NCBI GenBank assembly: GCA_000383295.1
Contig: KB911070.1
Span: 124,001 to 188,000 of the forward strand
Source: Faecalispora sporosphaeroides DSM 1294
GTDB taxonomy: Bacteria; Bacillota; Clostridia; Oscillospirales; Acutalibacteraceae
DNA length: 64,000 bases
Reading direction: 5' to 3'
In this document: positions 36,226 to 44,962 of the stretch, piece after piece
How the letters are laid out: each line of letters begins with the position of its first letter
Position numbering within the stretch: position 1 is the stretch's first letter
The notes under the pieces: generated by a model
The model's database searches: none
Seen by the model: only the letters and a program-made list of their open reading frames with translations
What the model was told of the DNA's origin: nothing
Translations under genes and position numbers: made by a program

Positions 36226-36792
36226 CTACATATTCCAAAGCTTTTTACAGCTGGTGGAAACTCCCATCGCCCCCATGGCCAAACTGTCCACCGCATTCTT
36301 TTTGGTTCGGATCAAGCCGCCCGCAATCACCGGAACCGACGAACACTGGCTGATCTGATGAATGATCTCCGGCAAAATCCCCGGTAAAATCTCAATCGCG
36401 TCCGCGTCGCCGTTCTTTACGGTTTTGCGCGCGGTTTCGTAGGATTTGGAATCGAGAAGGAAAAAGCGCTGAATGACGAACACGCCCTCCTCCCGGGCAT
36501 GCTTTGCCACAACGGCCTTGGTCGTAATAATCCCATCGGGGCAGAAATGGGTTTTTAAAAACTGAATCGCGCTGCGGTCGTTCGCGACTCCCTCCAGCAG
36601 ATCGATATGTATGTACATCTTCTTTCCCGCCGCATGCACTCTGTGGATCAGTTCCTTCAGCTCACAGATATTGCCAGACAGCAGAAAGATCACCTCACAC
36701 GGCGACGACAGCGCCTCCTCCAGATCGGAAGATTCAAAGATCGCCGCGATCACGGGATTGCGTTCCAGCGCCTCTACAAAATCCTGATTCAT
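36226..36792 (-). CDS. glpP: Glycerol-3-phosphate-responsive antiterminator
   Basis: A 188-residue RNA-binding regulator of the GlpP family, which in Bacillus binds glycerol-3-phosphate and then allows transcription through leader terminators of glp mRNAs. The TIM-barrel-like sequence has family blocks NPVIAAIFESSDLEEAL, VIFLLSGNICELKELI, KMYIHIDLLEGVA, DGIITTK and AGGLIRTKKNAVDSLAMGAMGVSTS. The ATG at 36792 follows GAGG. It heads the glycerol cluster, and two candidate target hairpins lie downstream (36116-36161 and 33122-33179). Confidence 0.94.
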   Translation of the reverse strand: MNQDFVEALERNPVIAAIFESSDLEEALSSPCEVIFLLSGNICELKELIHRVHAAGKKMYIHIDLLEGVANDRSAIQFLKTHFCPDGIITTKAVVAKHAREEGVFVIQRFFLLDSKSYETARKTVKNGDADAIEILPGILPEIIHQISQCSSVPVIAGGLIRTKKNAVDSLAMGAMGVSTSCKKLWNM

Positions 36793-37310
36793 TCTATACC
36801 TCAATGCTTTTCTTTTCCTGCGTTTTCCTCACGGTACTATGTATATGCAAAAAGAAAGGAAAACTGAATAAAAAAGCGCACAAAAAACGGCCAGGCCGTT
36901 TTCTGCACGTCACAATTCTCAACGCAGACATTTGGTACCTATACACAATGCATTTCTTATCTTTTAAGCATTATACCCTGTTTCTGTTTGAATTGCAAGA
37001 CACAAAACATACAAAATACACAGAGTTCCTCTGGTGCTATTACCATAAACTAGAGCAAATGGCCGTTTCTGGAGATTGATAAAATATTCACACAAATTGC
37101 CTTTTTATTCACAAAGTGATTCTCCCGATTTTTCGTCTTTGCTTTTCCTGCCGCCGGACAAAGGATGCCTTTTTACCCGCATGCGGGAAAGCCGCGGGGT
37201 AACTATTTGAAAGTTCCGTATTGACACCATGTCTTTTCACCCGCATGCGGAGCCCTCGCGCTGTTTGGGAACCGGCGCGCAGAACGGCCGGGTGCAGCGG
37301 CGGCGCGCGG
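36793..37310. other. AT-rich intergenic region between glpP and yitT-like gene
   Basis: About 500 bp, clearly richer in A+T than the neighbouring genes from 36903 to 37140. It holds a terminator-like hairpin at 36882-36902 and two copies of ACCCGCATGCGG (37175-37186 and 37239-37250). Short plus-strand frames here lack ribosome sites. No gene is supported. Confidence 0.45.
36882..36902 (-). terminator. Terminator-like hairpin upstream of glpP
   Basis: AAAACGG / CCGTTTT with a 5-base loop and six T residues on the minus strand; it would end transcription arriving from the YitT-family gene before glpP. Confidence 0.6.
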
Positions 37311-38066
37311 TCAGCACTCCGAAGCTTCCTCCGGCGCCCGCTCGGGGGACTCCGGTGCTTCCGTATTTTCCGCCGCCCCGCATGCCTCCGCCGGTTTCTC
37401 TTCTCTCGCCGCGCTCCGCGTGTGCGCCGGACTGCGGCCCGCGTTATGCACAAAGTCGATCAGCAGGGACGACACCGTCACCGTCACCAGAGAATAAGCG
37501 ATGCGCCCCAGAGGAATATAGGAAAGAGAAAACAGCAGCACGCTCAGGTCCGTCGCGAGGTAGGCCCGTGCGATTCGGCAGCGAGTCAGCTTTGAAATGG
37601 CAAGCGCCAGAGCGTCGTCTCCGCCGCTCGAGCCGCCCTGCCGCAAAATGAGCCCGCAGGCGATGCCGACGAACATTCCCCCCAGCACCGCCGCCGGCAG
37701 CGGGTAGGCGGACAGATCGGGCAGCACGGGAGGGAACTGCTCCCACAGCCGGAAAAACGCCGCCAGGCTGACGGTGGAAACCGCAGAAACCTTGATGAAA
37801 TCCCATCCCAGCAGCCGGAACGCCAGCGCGTAGCACAGCAGGTCGAGCAAGGGGGAAAGAACGGACGGCGAAAGGCCCGTCCAGTGGTTCAAAAGCAGCA
37901 CCAGCCCCAGCACACCGCCCTCGGTGATATCCACTCTCTGGTGGATATTCGTGATGCCGAAGGAGCCGATCGCAGTGCCCAGCATAATCAACAGAATCCG
38001 CTTTGCGGTAAATAACTCTTTATTTTTTAAATAAATCTCTCTCAGTCTGTTCGCAACCGTCATCAT
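37311..38066 (-). CDS. YitT family (DUF161-type) membrane protein
   Basis: A 251-residue membrane protein with about six hydrophobic segments. The early segment RILLIMLGTAIGSFGITNIH is followed by VDITEGGVLGLVLLLNHWTGLSPS, typical of YitT proteins, and by the GGSSGGDDALALAISK block near residue 150. These proteins are widespread in Firmicutes without an agreed function. The last 35 residues are a hydrophilic Ala/Glu/Pro-rich tail in place of the usual DUF2179 domain, so the protein is a shortened version. I start at the ATG at 38066 (the next codon is also ATG). It is divergent from a MerR regulator. Confidence 0.85.
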   Translation of the reverse strand: MMTVANRLREIYLKNKELFTAKRILLIMLGTAIGSFGITNIHQRVDITEGGVLGLVLLLNHWTGLSPSVLSPLLDLLCYALAFRLLGWDFIKVSAVSTVSLAAFFRLWEQFPPVLPDLSAYPLPAAVLGGMFVGIACGLILRQGGSSGGDDALALAISKLTRCRIARAYLATDLSVLLFSLSYIPLGRIAYSLVTVTVSSLLIDFVHNAGRSPAHTRSAAREEKPAEACGAAENTEAPESPERAPEEASEC

Positions 38067-38184
38067 AATCTGCCTTTCTACCGCAATTTCATGGAGTCGA
38101 TTCTTCCGCATGCGCTACCTTTTCAGTATAAACTCTGGTACAATACGAATGTCAAGGCCAGTTTTTCCGAAAGGAAGCACAGCT

Positions 38185-39003
38185 ATGAAAGAATATTATA
38201 AAATCAGCGAAATTGCAAAGCTGTACGGCATCGGCGCGGATTCGCTGCGCTACTATGAAAAGATCGGTGTACTGCGGCCCCGGCGCGCCGAAAACGGCTA
38301 CCGCATGTACGGCCTGAAGGATATTTACAAGCTGAGTATTCTGCGCGACCTGCGGCGGCTCGATTTTTCGGTGCCGCAGATTCGCGAATACCTGGAGCGC
38401 CAGAGCGTGGCCCACACGCTGGCGGTGCTGGAGGAGGAGCGCCAGCTGCTGCACCGGCAGCTGCGGGAGCTGAAAAGCCGGGAGGAATCCCTGCAAAAGC
38501 GCATCCGCTCGCTCACCGGAGCGCAGGGCATCGCTGCCGGGGTCTTTGCGGTTCGGGAATTCCCCGCGCGGCCGTGCCTGCGGCTCAATGAATACATCAC
38601 CCGAGACGAGGAAATGGATTTCGCCATTAAAAAGCTGCACCGAGCCCACGAAAGCCGCATTCAGGATTTTGGGAACCAGGCGATCGGCGCGCAGGTTTCG
38701 CGGGAGGATTTGGACAACGGGCTGGAAAACGTGTTCCGCTCCGTGTTCTTTCTGCTGCCGCCCGGCGACGAGGAGGCCGATTTCATTCTGCCCGCCGGGC
38801 GGTACCTGACGTACTGCTACCGCGGCGAATACGCGCAGAGCCCCGGCAAAATCCGAGAGGCGATGCGCCACGCCCAAACGGCGCGGCTGCGGGTGACCGG
38901 CGACCCGTTCGAGCTGTACCTCATCGACAACCGCGACACCATTCTGCCGCAGGAGTTTCTCACAGAAATTCAGATTCCTGTGGAAAAAGACGCCGCGCCG
39001 TAA
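38185..39003 (+). CDS. MerR family transcriptional regulator
   Basis: A 272-residue regulator. Residues 1-70 are the MerR winged helix (YYKISEIAKLYGIGADSLRYYEKIGVLRP, then ENGYRMYGLKDIYKLSI). A coiled coil of about 50 residues follows (EEERQLLHRQLRELKSREES), then a C-terminal effector-binding domain resembling the GyrI-like/BmrR type (YLTYCYRGEY, ELYLIDNRDTILPQEFLTEIQIPV). Such proteins twist promoters with long spacers when they bind a drug-like ligand. A promoter with a 19 bp spacer lies 60 bp downstream, before an aldo/keto reductase gene, and is its best candidate target. Confidence 0.9.
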   Translation: MKEYYKISEIAKLYGIGADSLRYYEKIGVLRPRRAENGYRMYGLKDIYKLSILRDLRRLDFSVPQIREYLERQSVAHTLAVLEEERQLLHRQLRELKSREESLQKRIRSLTGAQGIAAGVFAVREFPARPCLRLNEYITRDEEMDFAIKKLHRAHESRIQDFGNQAIGAQVSREDLDNGLENVFRSVFFLLPPGDEEADFILPAGRYLTYCYRGEYAQSPGKIREAMRHAQTARLRVTGDPFELYLIDNRDTILPQEFLTEIQIPVEKDAAP

Positions 39004-39065
39004 AAGTTCGGGCAACCCGACGGAAAACTTCGGAAAAAGATTTTCCTCCCGCATCCAATTTTCAA

Positions 39066-39096
39066 TTGACGCGAACCACCCAAAAAGGGTTATAAT
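39066..39096 (+). promoter_or_regulatory. Promoter with 19-bp spacer, candidate MerR target
   Basis: TTGACG (39066-39071) and TATAAT (39091-39096) are separated by 19 bp, the hallmark spacing of MerR-activated promoters. The spacer carries a partial dyad (AACCaCCC / GGGTT). Confidence 0.6.
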
Positions 39097-39243
39097 AGAA
39101 TCAATTACTGAAAAACATCTTTTTGAAGAGCGGCGGTTCTTCCCCCTTTTTCGGCAACGGAAGAACGCAGGTTTTTTTGAAAAAGGAATGCCTGCAAAAG
39201 CAGATCACTCCGCAAAGAACAAAAGGAAAGAGAGGAAAAACAC

Positions 39244-40074
39244 ATGGAGCTGTGCGACTACAAACTGGGAATGGGCACCTGGCAAATGGCGGAAAACCGC
39301 GCCCCCGGCCCCGAGGAACGCCGGGCGCTCTCTTTCGGTATCGAAAACGGCCTGACGCTGATCGACACCGCCGAGATGTATGGCAGCGGCAGCGCGGAGA
39401 CTCTGGTGGGCGAGGTCATCCGCACCGTGCGCCGGGATTCCCTGTACCTGGTCTCTAAGGTGTACCCGCATAACGCATCGCGGAAAAAGATGAAGGAGGC
39501 GTGCCACGCGTCTCTGCGGCGCCTGGGCACCGATACCCTCGATTTGTACCTGCTGCACTGGCGCGGCAGCGTGCCGCTGGAGGAAACCGTTTCGACCTTT
39601 GAGGAGCTGCGCCGGGAGGGCTGCATCCGGCGCTGGGGCGTTTCCAACTTCGACGTCTCAGACATGGAGGAGCTTTGGAGCGTGCCGGGCGGGAACGCCT
39701 GCGCCGCGAATCAGGTGCTGTACCACATCGCTTCGCGCGGGGTGGAATTCGATCTTCTGCCCTGGCTTTGTGAGCACCGCGTTCCGCTGATGGCCTATTC
39801 CCCTCTGGCGCACAGCGCGCGCTACCGCAGTGCGATTGCGTCGAGCACAGCACTGCGGGACATCGCCGCGGCGCACGGCGCTTCCATCTACCAGATTATG
39901 CTGGCGTTTCTGGCCCGGCAGGAAAATGTCATCGCCATTCCCAAGGCCTCGAGCGCAAAGCACGTGGCGGAGAACCTGAACAGCCTGAACATTCGGCTCA
40001 CCCCGGACGAGCTGCGGCGGATCGACGCGGATTTTGCCCCGCCAACGAAAAAAACCGAGCTGGATATGCTGTAA
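39244..40074 (+). CDS. Aldo/keto reductase
   Basis: A 276-residue NAD(P)H-dependent carbonyl reductase with the AKR barrel. The catalytic tetrad is visible: Asp in LIDTAEMYGSG (near 41), Tyr in the same motif (near 46), Lys in LVSKVYPHN (near 71) and His in YLLHWRGSVP (near 102). The C-terminal nucleotide site IPKASSAKHVAENL is present. The ATG at 39244 follows GAGAGGA. It is preceded by a promoter with a 19 bp spacer and an upstream MerR gene, and followed after 20 bp by an acetyltransferase gene, so the three probably form a response unit. Confidence 0.92.
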   Translation: MELCDYKLGMGTWQMAENRAPGPEERRALSFGIENGLTLIDTAEMYGSGSAETLVGEVIRTVRRDSLYLVSKVYPHNASRKKMKEACHASLRRLGTDTLDLYLLHWRGSVPLEETVSTFEELRREGCIRRWGVSNFDVSDMEELWSVPGGNACAANQVLYHIASRGVEFDLLPWLCEHRVPLMAYSPLAHSARYRSAIASSTALRDIAAAHGASIYQIMLAFLARQENVIAIPKASSAKHVAENLNSLNIRLTPDELRRIDADFAPPTKKTELDML

Positions 40075-40094
40075 GCATAAACAAAGGAGCATTT

Positions 40095-41306
40095 ATGAGC
40101 AGAAGAAAACAGCTGAAAATGAAGCAGGTGAGCGTGAAGCACCTGGAGCAATACAATCAGCTGCTGCGGTATGTCTTTCAGGTCAACGACCGGGAGCTGC
40201 ACCAGACCGGCTGGGAAGACGAAGAGATTATGAAAACAAAGTTCCCCGTGCTGCAGCGGGCCGACGTGCTGGGGTGGTTCGACGGCGATAAGCTGATTTC
40301 GCAGGTGGCGGTGTACCCGTTTCGGGTGCGCATTTTTGACCGCACCTACGACATGGGCGGCCTGACGGGTGTCGGCACCTACCCGGAGTATTCCAATCAG
40401 GGCCTGATGCACAAGCTGCTGTACAAGGCGCTGGAAAACATGCGCAACAAAAAGCAGTCCATTTCTTATTTGTACCCCTACTCCATCCCCTACTACCGCA
40501 GAAAGGGATGGGAGATCGTCTCCGACCGCATCACCTATGAAATCAACGACTACCAGCTGCCGAAGAACAAGCAGGTTCCCGGCGAGGTGGAACGCGTGGA
40601 TCCGGAGAGCAAAGAGCTGCGGCAGGCCTACTACCGCTACGCGATGCAGACGCACGGCGCCATGCTGCGCGACGACCTGGCCTGGGACGAATACTGGAGG
40701 TGGGATCTGGACGACCTGATGGCGGCGATCTATTACAATGAAAAGGGAGAGCCGGACGGCTATGTGCTGTACTGGATTTCGGATGAGATTTTCCGCATCA
40801 AGGACATGATCTTTGTGGACGAGGCGGCCCGCAGCGGCCTGTGGAACTTTATCAGCGCACACTTTTCAATGATCTCGAAGGTGGTCGGCGACATTTACAC
40901 CGACGAACCGCTGGCGTTCCTGCTGGAGGACGCGGACATCAAGGAGACCATTTCCCCCTACATTATGGCGCGCATCGTAGACGTGGAGCAGTTCATCGCC
41001 CAGTACCCTTTCAAGCCGGATCCCGGCGTACGCGAATGGACCTTCACGCTGGACGACCCAATGCTTTCGTGGAACCAGGGCGTTTTCACACTGGGCATCA
41101 CCTCGGAGGGCAAAGGGAGCATCGCCCGCAGCACGCGGCACAGCGGCGACAGAACCGATATTCAAACCCTGACGACCATGCTTTTGGGCTACAAGCGGCC
41201 CGACTACCTGCACAAGATCGGCCGGATGCAATGCAGCCCCGAAACGGTGGACATGCTGGAGGATGCCATTGAGCAGCAAACCCCCTATTTTTCGGATTAT
41301 TTTTAA
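40095..41306 (+). CDS. Eis-like GNAT family N-acetyltransferase
   Basis: A 403-residue protein with the layout of Eis-type enzymes: an N-terminal GNAT domain (residues 8-140, with the acetyl-CoA segment VGTYPEYSNQGLMHKLL), a second GNAT-like domain, and a C-terminal SCP2-like domain (LDDPMLSWNQGVFTLGI, RTDIQTLTTMLLGYKRP). Known Eis proteins acetylate amines, including aminoglycosides; the natural substrate here is unknown. The 20 bp gap from the aldo/keto reductase gene indicates one transcript. Confidence 0.88.
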   Translation: MSRRKQLKMKQVSVKHLEQYNQLLRYVFQVNDRELHQTGWEDEEIMKTKFPVLQRADVLGWFDGDKLISQVAVYPFRVRIFDRTYDMGGLTGVGTYPEYSNQGLMHKLLYKALENMRNKKQSISYLYPYSIPYYRRKGWEIVSDRITYEINDYQLPKNKQVPGEVERVDPESKELRQAYYRYAMQTHGAMLRDDLAWDEYWRWDLDDLMAAIYYNEKGEPDGYVLYWISDEIFRIKDMIFVDEAARSGLWNFISAHFSMISKVVGDIYTDEPLAFLLEDADIKETISPYIMARIVDVEQFIAQYPFKPDPGVREWTFTLDDPMLSWNQGVFTLGITSEGKGSIARSTRHSGDRTDIQTLTTMLLGYKRPDYLHKIGRMQCSPETVDMLEDAIEQQTPYFSDYF

Positions 41307-41842
41307 TTCCAAATCCGTCGTACAAAAACAAGAATGATTTTTGTTTTAAAAAAATTCATAATTTATAAACAACTTACACATATTTTTTCTGTATTATTAT
41401 AACAAAGAGAAACGGAACCTGGGGTAGACAAGCTTCCCCCTTCCCGATGACAGAGAGTCATATTCCGCTTTTGCATACAAATTTTCCTGCAAGAAGCGCG
41501 CCGGAATTGCCCGATTCGCAAGACGGGAGCCCCGGTGGCAGGCAAAGATGCTCTGTTCCTTTCTCTACCGCCAGAATGCCTTGGCTGTGCCCGACGGTCC
41601 AAGGCTCCAAAGAACCAATCAAACCAAGCAGCGTGAAGCCGGAACCGTCCGGATCGCGCTGCTTTTCCTTTTCTCCGCAATCAAAGCCACGCATGGGCCG
41701 CAGCCCTGAAAAGGCCACAGGTGCCGGCGCGCGTCTCAAGACGCGTTGAAACAGCTTGCCAATCTTATTCCCCGCAGGCCGACGCCCAAGCTGCCAGAAA
41801 GGCCGGACTGTGGGAGCATCTGCTTCCCCGGCCCGGCCTTTT
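41307..41842. other. Intergenic region without a supported gene
   Basis: About 530 bp. The first 100 bp are AT-rich; the rest is GC-rich, with open frames on both strands but no ribosome sites or recognisable family. A small hairpin lies at 41731-41744 (GCGTCT/AGACGC) and a larger one at 41790-41836. It may be decayed coding sequence. Confidence 0.45.
41790..41836. terminator. Terminator-like hairpin between convergent genes
   Basis: AAAGGCCGG pairs with CCGGCCTTT around a long loop; a T-run follows on the plus strand. It lies just past the stop of the nitroreductase gene on the minus strand. Confidence 0.5.
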
Positions 41843-42343
41843 TCACCATCTGTCTTTGTGGATTCTGTCCGGATCAAACCGATCGATTTCACCGCGGTTT
41901 TCCGCCGGGTAGCCGACGGAAAGAATGCACAGCGGAACGATATTCTGCGGCAGACACAGCAGCTTTGCAAGAGGCTGTACCCTGCTCTGATCCGGATAAA
42001 CCCCGAGCCATACGGCGCCAAGCCCCAGCTCCTGCGCCATTAGCAGAATGTTCTGTGCGGCCGCCGAGCAGTCCTGCACCCAAAAGCCATTGAATTGATC
42101 GCGGTTCAAATCGCCGCAGACCACAATGGCGCAGCCGGCCTCCGGCAGCATTTTGGAGAAGGCATGAAACTTCGGAATTTCGTTCAGCACCGCGCGGTCG
42201 CGGATGACAACGAATTCCCACGGCTGCTCATTGCCCGCGGAGGGCGCGGCCATGCCGGCCCTGAGCAGCTGCTCAATCCGCTCCTCCGCAACCTGCTGTG
42301 AGGTGTATTTCCGAATGCTCCTGCGCTGAAAAATGGCGTTCAT
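41843..42343 (-). CDS. Nitroreductase family FMN-dependent oxidoreductase
   Basis: A 166-residue short nitroreductase. FMN-binding residues are in FQRRSIRKYTSQQV (5-18) and APSAGNEQPWEFVVI (33-47), and the dimer helix reads CSAAAQNILLMAQELGLGAVWLG (92-114). A C-terminal PENRGEIDRFDPDRIHKDRW tail is typical of the small anaerobic members. The ATG follows AGGAGG. It is clearly different in sequence from the 193-residue family member at 26632-27213. Confidence 0.92.
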   Translation of the reverse strand: MNAIFQRRSIRKYTSQQVAEERIEQLLRAGMAAPSAGNEQPWEFVVIRDRAVLNEIPKFHAFSKMLPEAGCAIVVCGDLNRDQFNGFWVQDCSAAAQNILLMAQELGLGAVWLGVYPDQSRVQPLAKLLCLPQNIVPLCILSVGYPAENRGEIDRFDPDRIHKDRW

Positions 42344-42430
42344 ACTCGTTTCCTCCTGTTCCGTGTGTCATGATGTGTTACGCCGAGGCTCCGCGTGCTG
42401 CGAGGGCGGAGCTTCGGCAAGCCTTTGCGC

Positions 42431-42703
42431 TCAGGCGGGAATCCACCGGCCGCCGTGGCAGCAGATGAGCTTCTTCGCTCCATATTCCAGAAGCTTTTGT
42501 ATTGATTCCCGTGCCCGGGGCATACCCAGTGTATACTGCGGGTTCGTGATCACCGGCGCGCCATGCTCCAGCGCGATGGCGTCGCCGGTAATCAGCGTCT
42601 GGAATTCCAGCAGACAGAGCGAGGTGTGCCCCGGCGTATGGCCGGTTCCGGTGGATGTAAAAGCAAAGGACGGCAACGTACTGGACTGGTGCGGCGGGGA
42701 CAT
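42431..42703 (-). pseudogene. C-terminal remnant of an MBL-fold metallo-hydrolase
   Basis: The frame encodes GTGHTPGHTSLCLLEFQTLITGDAI, then a C-terminus with YGAKKLICCHGGRWIPA. These are the third and last metal-binding regions of a metallo-beta-lactamase-fold hydrolase. The N-terminal half with the HxHxDH metal site is missing: the frame abuts the stop of the DMT transporter at 42719. With only about 80 family-like residues and no ribosome site it cannot be a working enzyme. Confidence 0.7.
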
Positions 42704-42718
42704 TTTGTGGGCACAAAT

Positions 42719-43585
42719 TCAAAGCAGCATCAAAAGAGTTCCGCCAACCACCAGCAACAGACCGGCCAGCGCCCTTTTCGGCAGGCGCTCGCGCAAAAAC
42801 ACGCGCGAAAAAGCGATGGTCACAAGGATGCTTAACTTGTCTACGGGTACAACCACGCTGGCGGGGCCCTCCTGCAAAGCGCGGTAATAGCACAGCCAGG
42901 AGAATCCCGTTGCAAGGCCGGAAAAGACGATAAAAAGCCAGCTGCGGCGGTCAATCACATGTAGATTCACCTGCTTTTTGCGCAGCAGCACGATTCCCCA
43001 CGCCATGACCAGAACCACAATCGTGCGGATCGCCGTGCCGAGATTCGATTCGATCCCCTGAATTCCCACCTTGGCCAGAATCGACGTCAGGGCGGCAAAC
43101 ACAGCGGAAAGCACGGCGTAAAAGATCCACGATTTTCCCGTGCCGGTCTGTTCCGTCTCCTGCCCGCCCCTGCGCTGAACCATCAGGATCGTTCCGGCAG
43201 CCAGCAGTGCAAGGCCGATCAGCTTCCACGTTCCGGGCACCTCATTCAGGAATAAAAATGCCAATAGAATGGTGAGAATCGTGCTGCTCTTATCGATCGG
43301 TGTCACCCGGCTGACAGGGCCAAGCTGCAGCGCTTTGAAATAGCACAGCCAGGAGGCCCCGGTTGCGCCGCCGGACAAAATCAGGAACATCAGGCTGCGC
43401 CCAGAAACGAGCGCAAGCGTATGTTCAGAGCCGACCAGAAAAACCATCAGCCACGAAAACAGCAGCACAACCACCGTGCGCAGCGCCGTGGCCAGGTCGG
43501 AATCCACCTTTTGCAGACCCAATTTTGCCAGTATGGCCGTCATACCCGCAAACAGAGCGGAACCAAACGCGAATAGAACCCACAT
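42719..43585 (-). CDS. EamA/DMT family transporter
   Basis: A 288-residue ten-helix membrane exporter made of two EamA repeats, each beginning with FA(A/G)(L/M)T(S/A)ILAK and containing SGxxTGxSWLCY(F/Y)(K/R)ALQ. The internal duplication is unusually clear, with the same motifs at about residues 12 and 160. The family exports metabolites; the substrate is not predictable here. GGGAG precedes the ATG. Its 3' end meets the MBL remnant, which suggests a deletion or insertion at that junction. Confidence 0.92.
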   Translation of the reverse strand: MWVLFAFGSALFAGMTAILAKLGLQKVDSDLATALRTVVVLLFSWLMVFLVGSEHTLALVSGRSLMFLILSGGATGASWLCYFKALQLGPVSRVTPIDKSSTILTILLAFLFLNEVPGTWKLIGLALLAAGTILMVQRRGGQETEQTGTGKSWIFYAVLSAVFAALTSILAKVGIQGIESNLGTAIRTIVVLVMAWGIVLLRKKQVNLHVIDRRSWLFIVFSGLATGFSWLCYYRALQEGPASVVVPVDKLSILVTIAFSRVFLRERLPKRALAGLLLVVGGTLLMLL

Positions 43586-43732
43586 GACATTCTCTCCCTT
43601 TCACGAGAAAGCATCGCCCGGCTCACCAAAGCCCGGGGATCAGACGGTACCGTATTTTTTGGCAATATTTCCACCAATTCTTCACTCTTGTTTGTTTCTG
43701 CACCAAGTGATTTTGGAGTCAGAAAGCAAACG

Positions 43733-43770
43733 AAAACGCCGCGGGCAAAAGCTGCCCCTGCGCGGCGTTT
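43733..43770 (-). terminator. Terminator after the second aldo/keto reductase
   Basis: AAACGCCGCG / CGCGGCGTTTT hairpin followed by T-rich sequence on the minus strand. Confidence 0.8.
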
Positions 43771-43790
43771 CTCTATGTTTTCCAGCAGAA

Positions 43791-44627
43791 TCAGAATTCC
43801 TCGTAGACGCTGGGGTCCTGATTGGCGGTTCGGCCGTCCGGGCGGCTGAGCGCGCAGATTTTCTGCATCTCCTCCTCAGAAAGGACAAAATCGAACACCT
43901 CGAGATTCTCTTTCTGGCGAGCGGGGTCGGACGATTTGGGAATCGGCAGCACACCGAGCTGAACATGCCAGCGCAGGATGATCTGCGAAATGCTCTTGCC
44001 GTGCGCTTTTGCGATTTCTCCGATTACCGGGTCCTGCAAAACGCTGTTCGCGCGCCCGAGGGGACTCCACGCTTCATCCACAATGCCGTGGGCCGCGTCC
44101 CATTTGCGCTGCTCCTCCTGATTGAAATAGGGATGCAGCTCGATCTGATTGATGCTGGGCGTGACGCCCGTTTCCCTGGTCAGACGCTCCAGATGCTCCG
44201 GCAGGAAATTGCACACGCCGATCGAACGGATCATGCCGCGCTTTTTTGCCTCGATCATTGCCTGCCAGGCTTCTACGTACCAACCGGTTTTCGGGTTCGG
44301 CCAGTGAATCAGGTAGATGTCGTAATAATCGAGGCCCCCGCGGTAAAGCGATTCCTCAATGGTCAGCAGAGCTTCCCTGTATTTCTGGTGACGACCGGGG
44401 AGCTTTGAGGTAACGATCAGCTCACTTCTCGGCACACAGCTGGTTCTGGCCGCCTCGCCTACAGCACCTTCATTTTCATAGTTAAACGCGGAATCCAGCA
44501 GACGGTAACCAATCTCCACCGCGTGCTGAATCGCCTTTACTCCTTCCCTTCCGTTGAGCCTGTAGGTACCAAGGCCAATGGGCGGGAGCTTCAGACCGTC
44601 GTTGAGGATAAACTCTTTTGCTTTCAT
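43791..44627 (-). CDS. Aldo/keto reductase (prostaglandin-F-synthase-like group)
   Basis: A 278-residue AKR enzyme. It shows PPIGLGTYRLNG at the N-terminus, LLDSAFNYENEGAVGEA with catalytic Asp and Tyr (near 48-54), VTSKLPG with Lys, YLIHWPNPK with His, and the cofactor site IPKSSDPARQKENLEVF. Typical of 2,5-diketogluconate-reductase-like members that reduce small aldehydes. The ATG at 44627 follows AGGAGG, so the longer frame to 44714 is rejected. A TTGACA-17-TATACT promoter lies upstream. Confidence 0.93.
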   Translation of the reverse strand: MKAKEFILNDGLKLPPIGLGTYRLNGREGVKAIQHAVEIGYRLLDSAFNYENEGAVGEAARTSCVPRSELIVTSKLPGRHQKYREALLTIEESLYRGGLDYYDIYLIHWPNPKTGWYVEAWQAMIEAKKRGMIRSIGVCNFLPEHLERLTRETGVTPSINQIELHPYFNQEEQRKWDAAHGIVDEAWSPLGRANSVLQDPVIGEIAKAHGKSISQIILRWHVQLGVLPIPKSSDPARQKENLEVFDFVLSEEEMQKICALSRPDGRTANQDPSVYEEF

Positions 44628-44685
44628 AACAGACACCTCCTGATTTGTTTGTCTCCCTGTTGGGAGCCACATCCATTTTTCATTC

Positions 44686-44714
44686 AGTATAATAACGCAA
44701 AAACCGTTTGTCAA
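44686..44714 (-). promoter_or_regulatory. Promoter of the second aldo/keto reductase
   Basis: TTGACA (44709-44714) and TATACT (44686-44691) on the minus strand with a 17 bp spacer. Confidence 0.8.
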
Positions 44715-44874
44715 CGGGCAAACACAACGGAATGAGCGATGAAAAATAAAGCTTTGCCTATATAGAAACGCAGTAAAAATGGCGGGGCTCGCATACCTTA
44801 TTTCCCATTTATTTGAAATTTCCTTTCCATTTTTCTGAAAAAATGTTATAAATAATATGATCAGGTCAAAGGGT

Positions 44875-44962
44875 GCCTGCGTCCGATTATAATCAAAAAA
44901 GCTTCATTCCATCAAAATGATTGACGAGCGCAGGCTCTTTTTCATACGGCTTTTGGCCGTAC
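44875..44962 (+). promoter_or_regulatory. Structured leader with terminator-like hairpin before the Fsr-type exporter
   Basis: GCCTGCG (44875-44881) pairs with CGCAGGC (44929-44935) across a 47-base loop, and a T-run follows at 44936-44942. A second hairpin, TACGGC/GCCGTA (44945-44961), lies before the ribosome site. The layout suggests attenuation, but I do not recognise a known riboswitch class. A possible promoter (TTTCCA-17-TATAAA) lies about 20 bp upstream. Confidence 0.45.

Noticed and set aside
36060-36296. Minus-strand 78-residue frame between glpP and the flavin reductase
   Set aside because: Covers the leader hairpin and the end of glpP; no family and no ribosome site.
36804-37079. 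Plus-strand 91-residue frame in AT-rich sequence
   Set aside because: No ribosome site, Lys- and Phe-rich as expected by chance in AT-rich DNA.
41447-42021. Overlapping 100- and 187-residue frames upstream of the nitroreductase
   Set aside because: Neither resembles a known protein; the longer one overlaps the nitroreductase gene in another frame.
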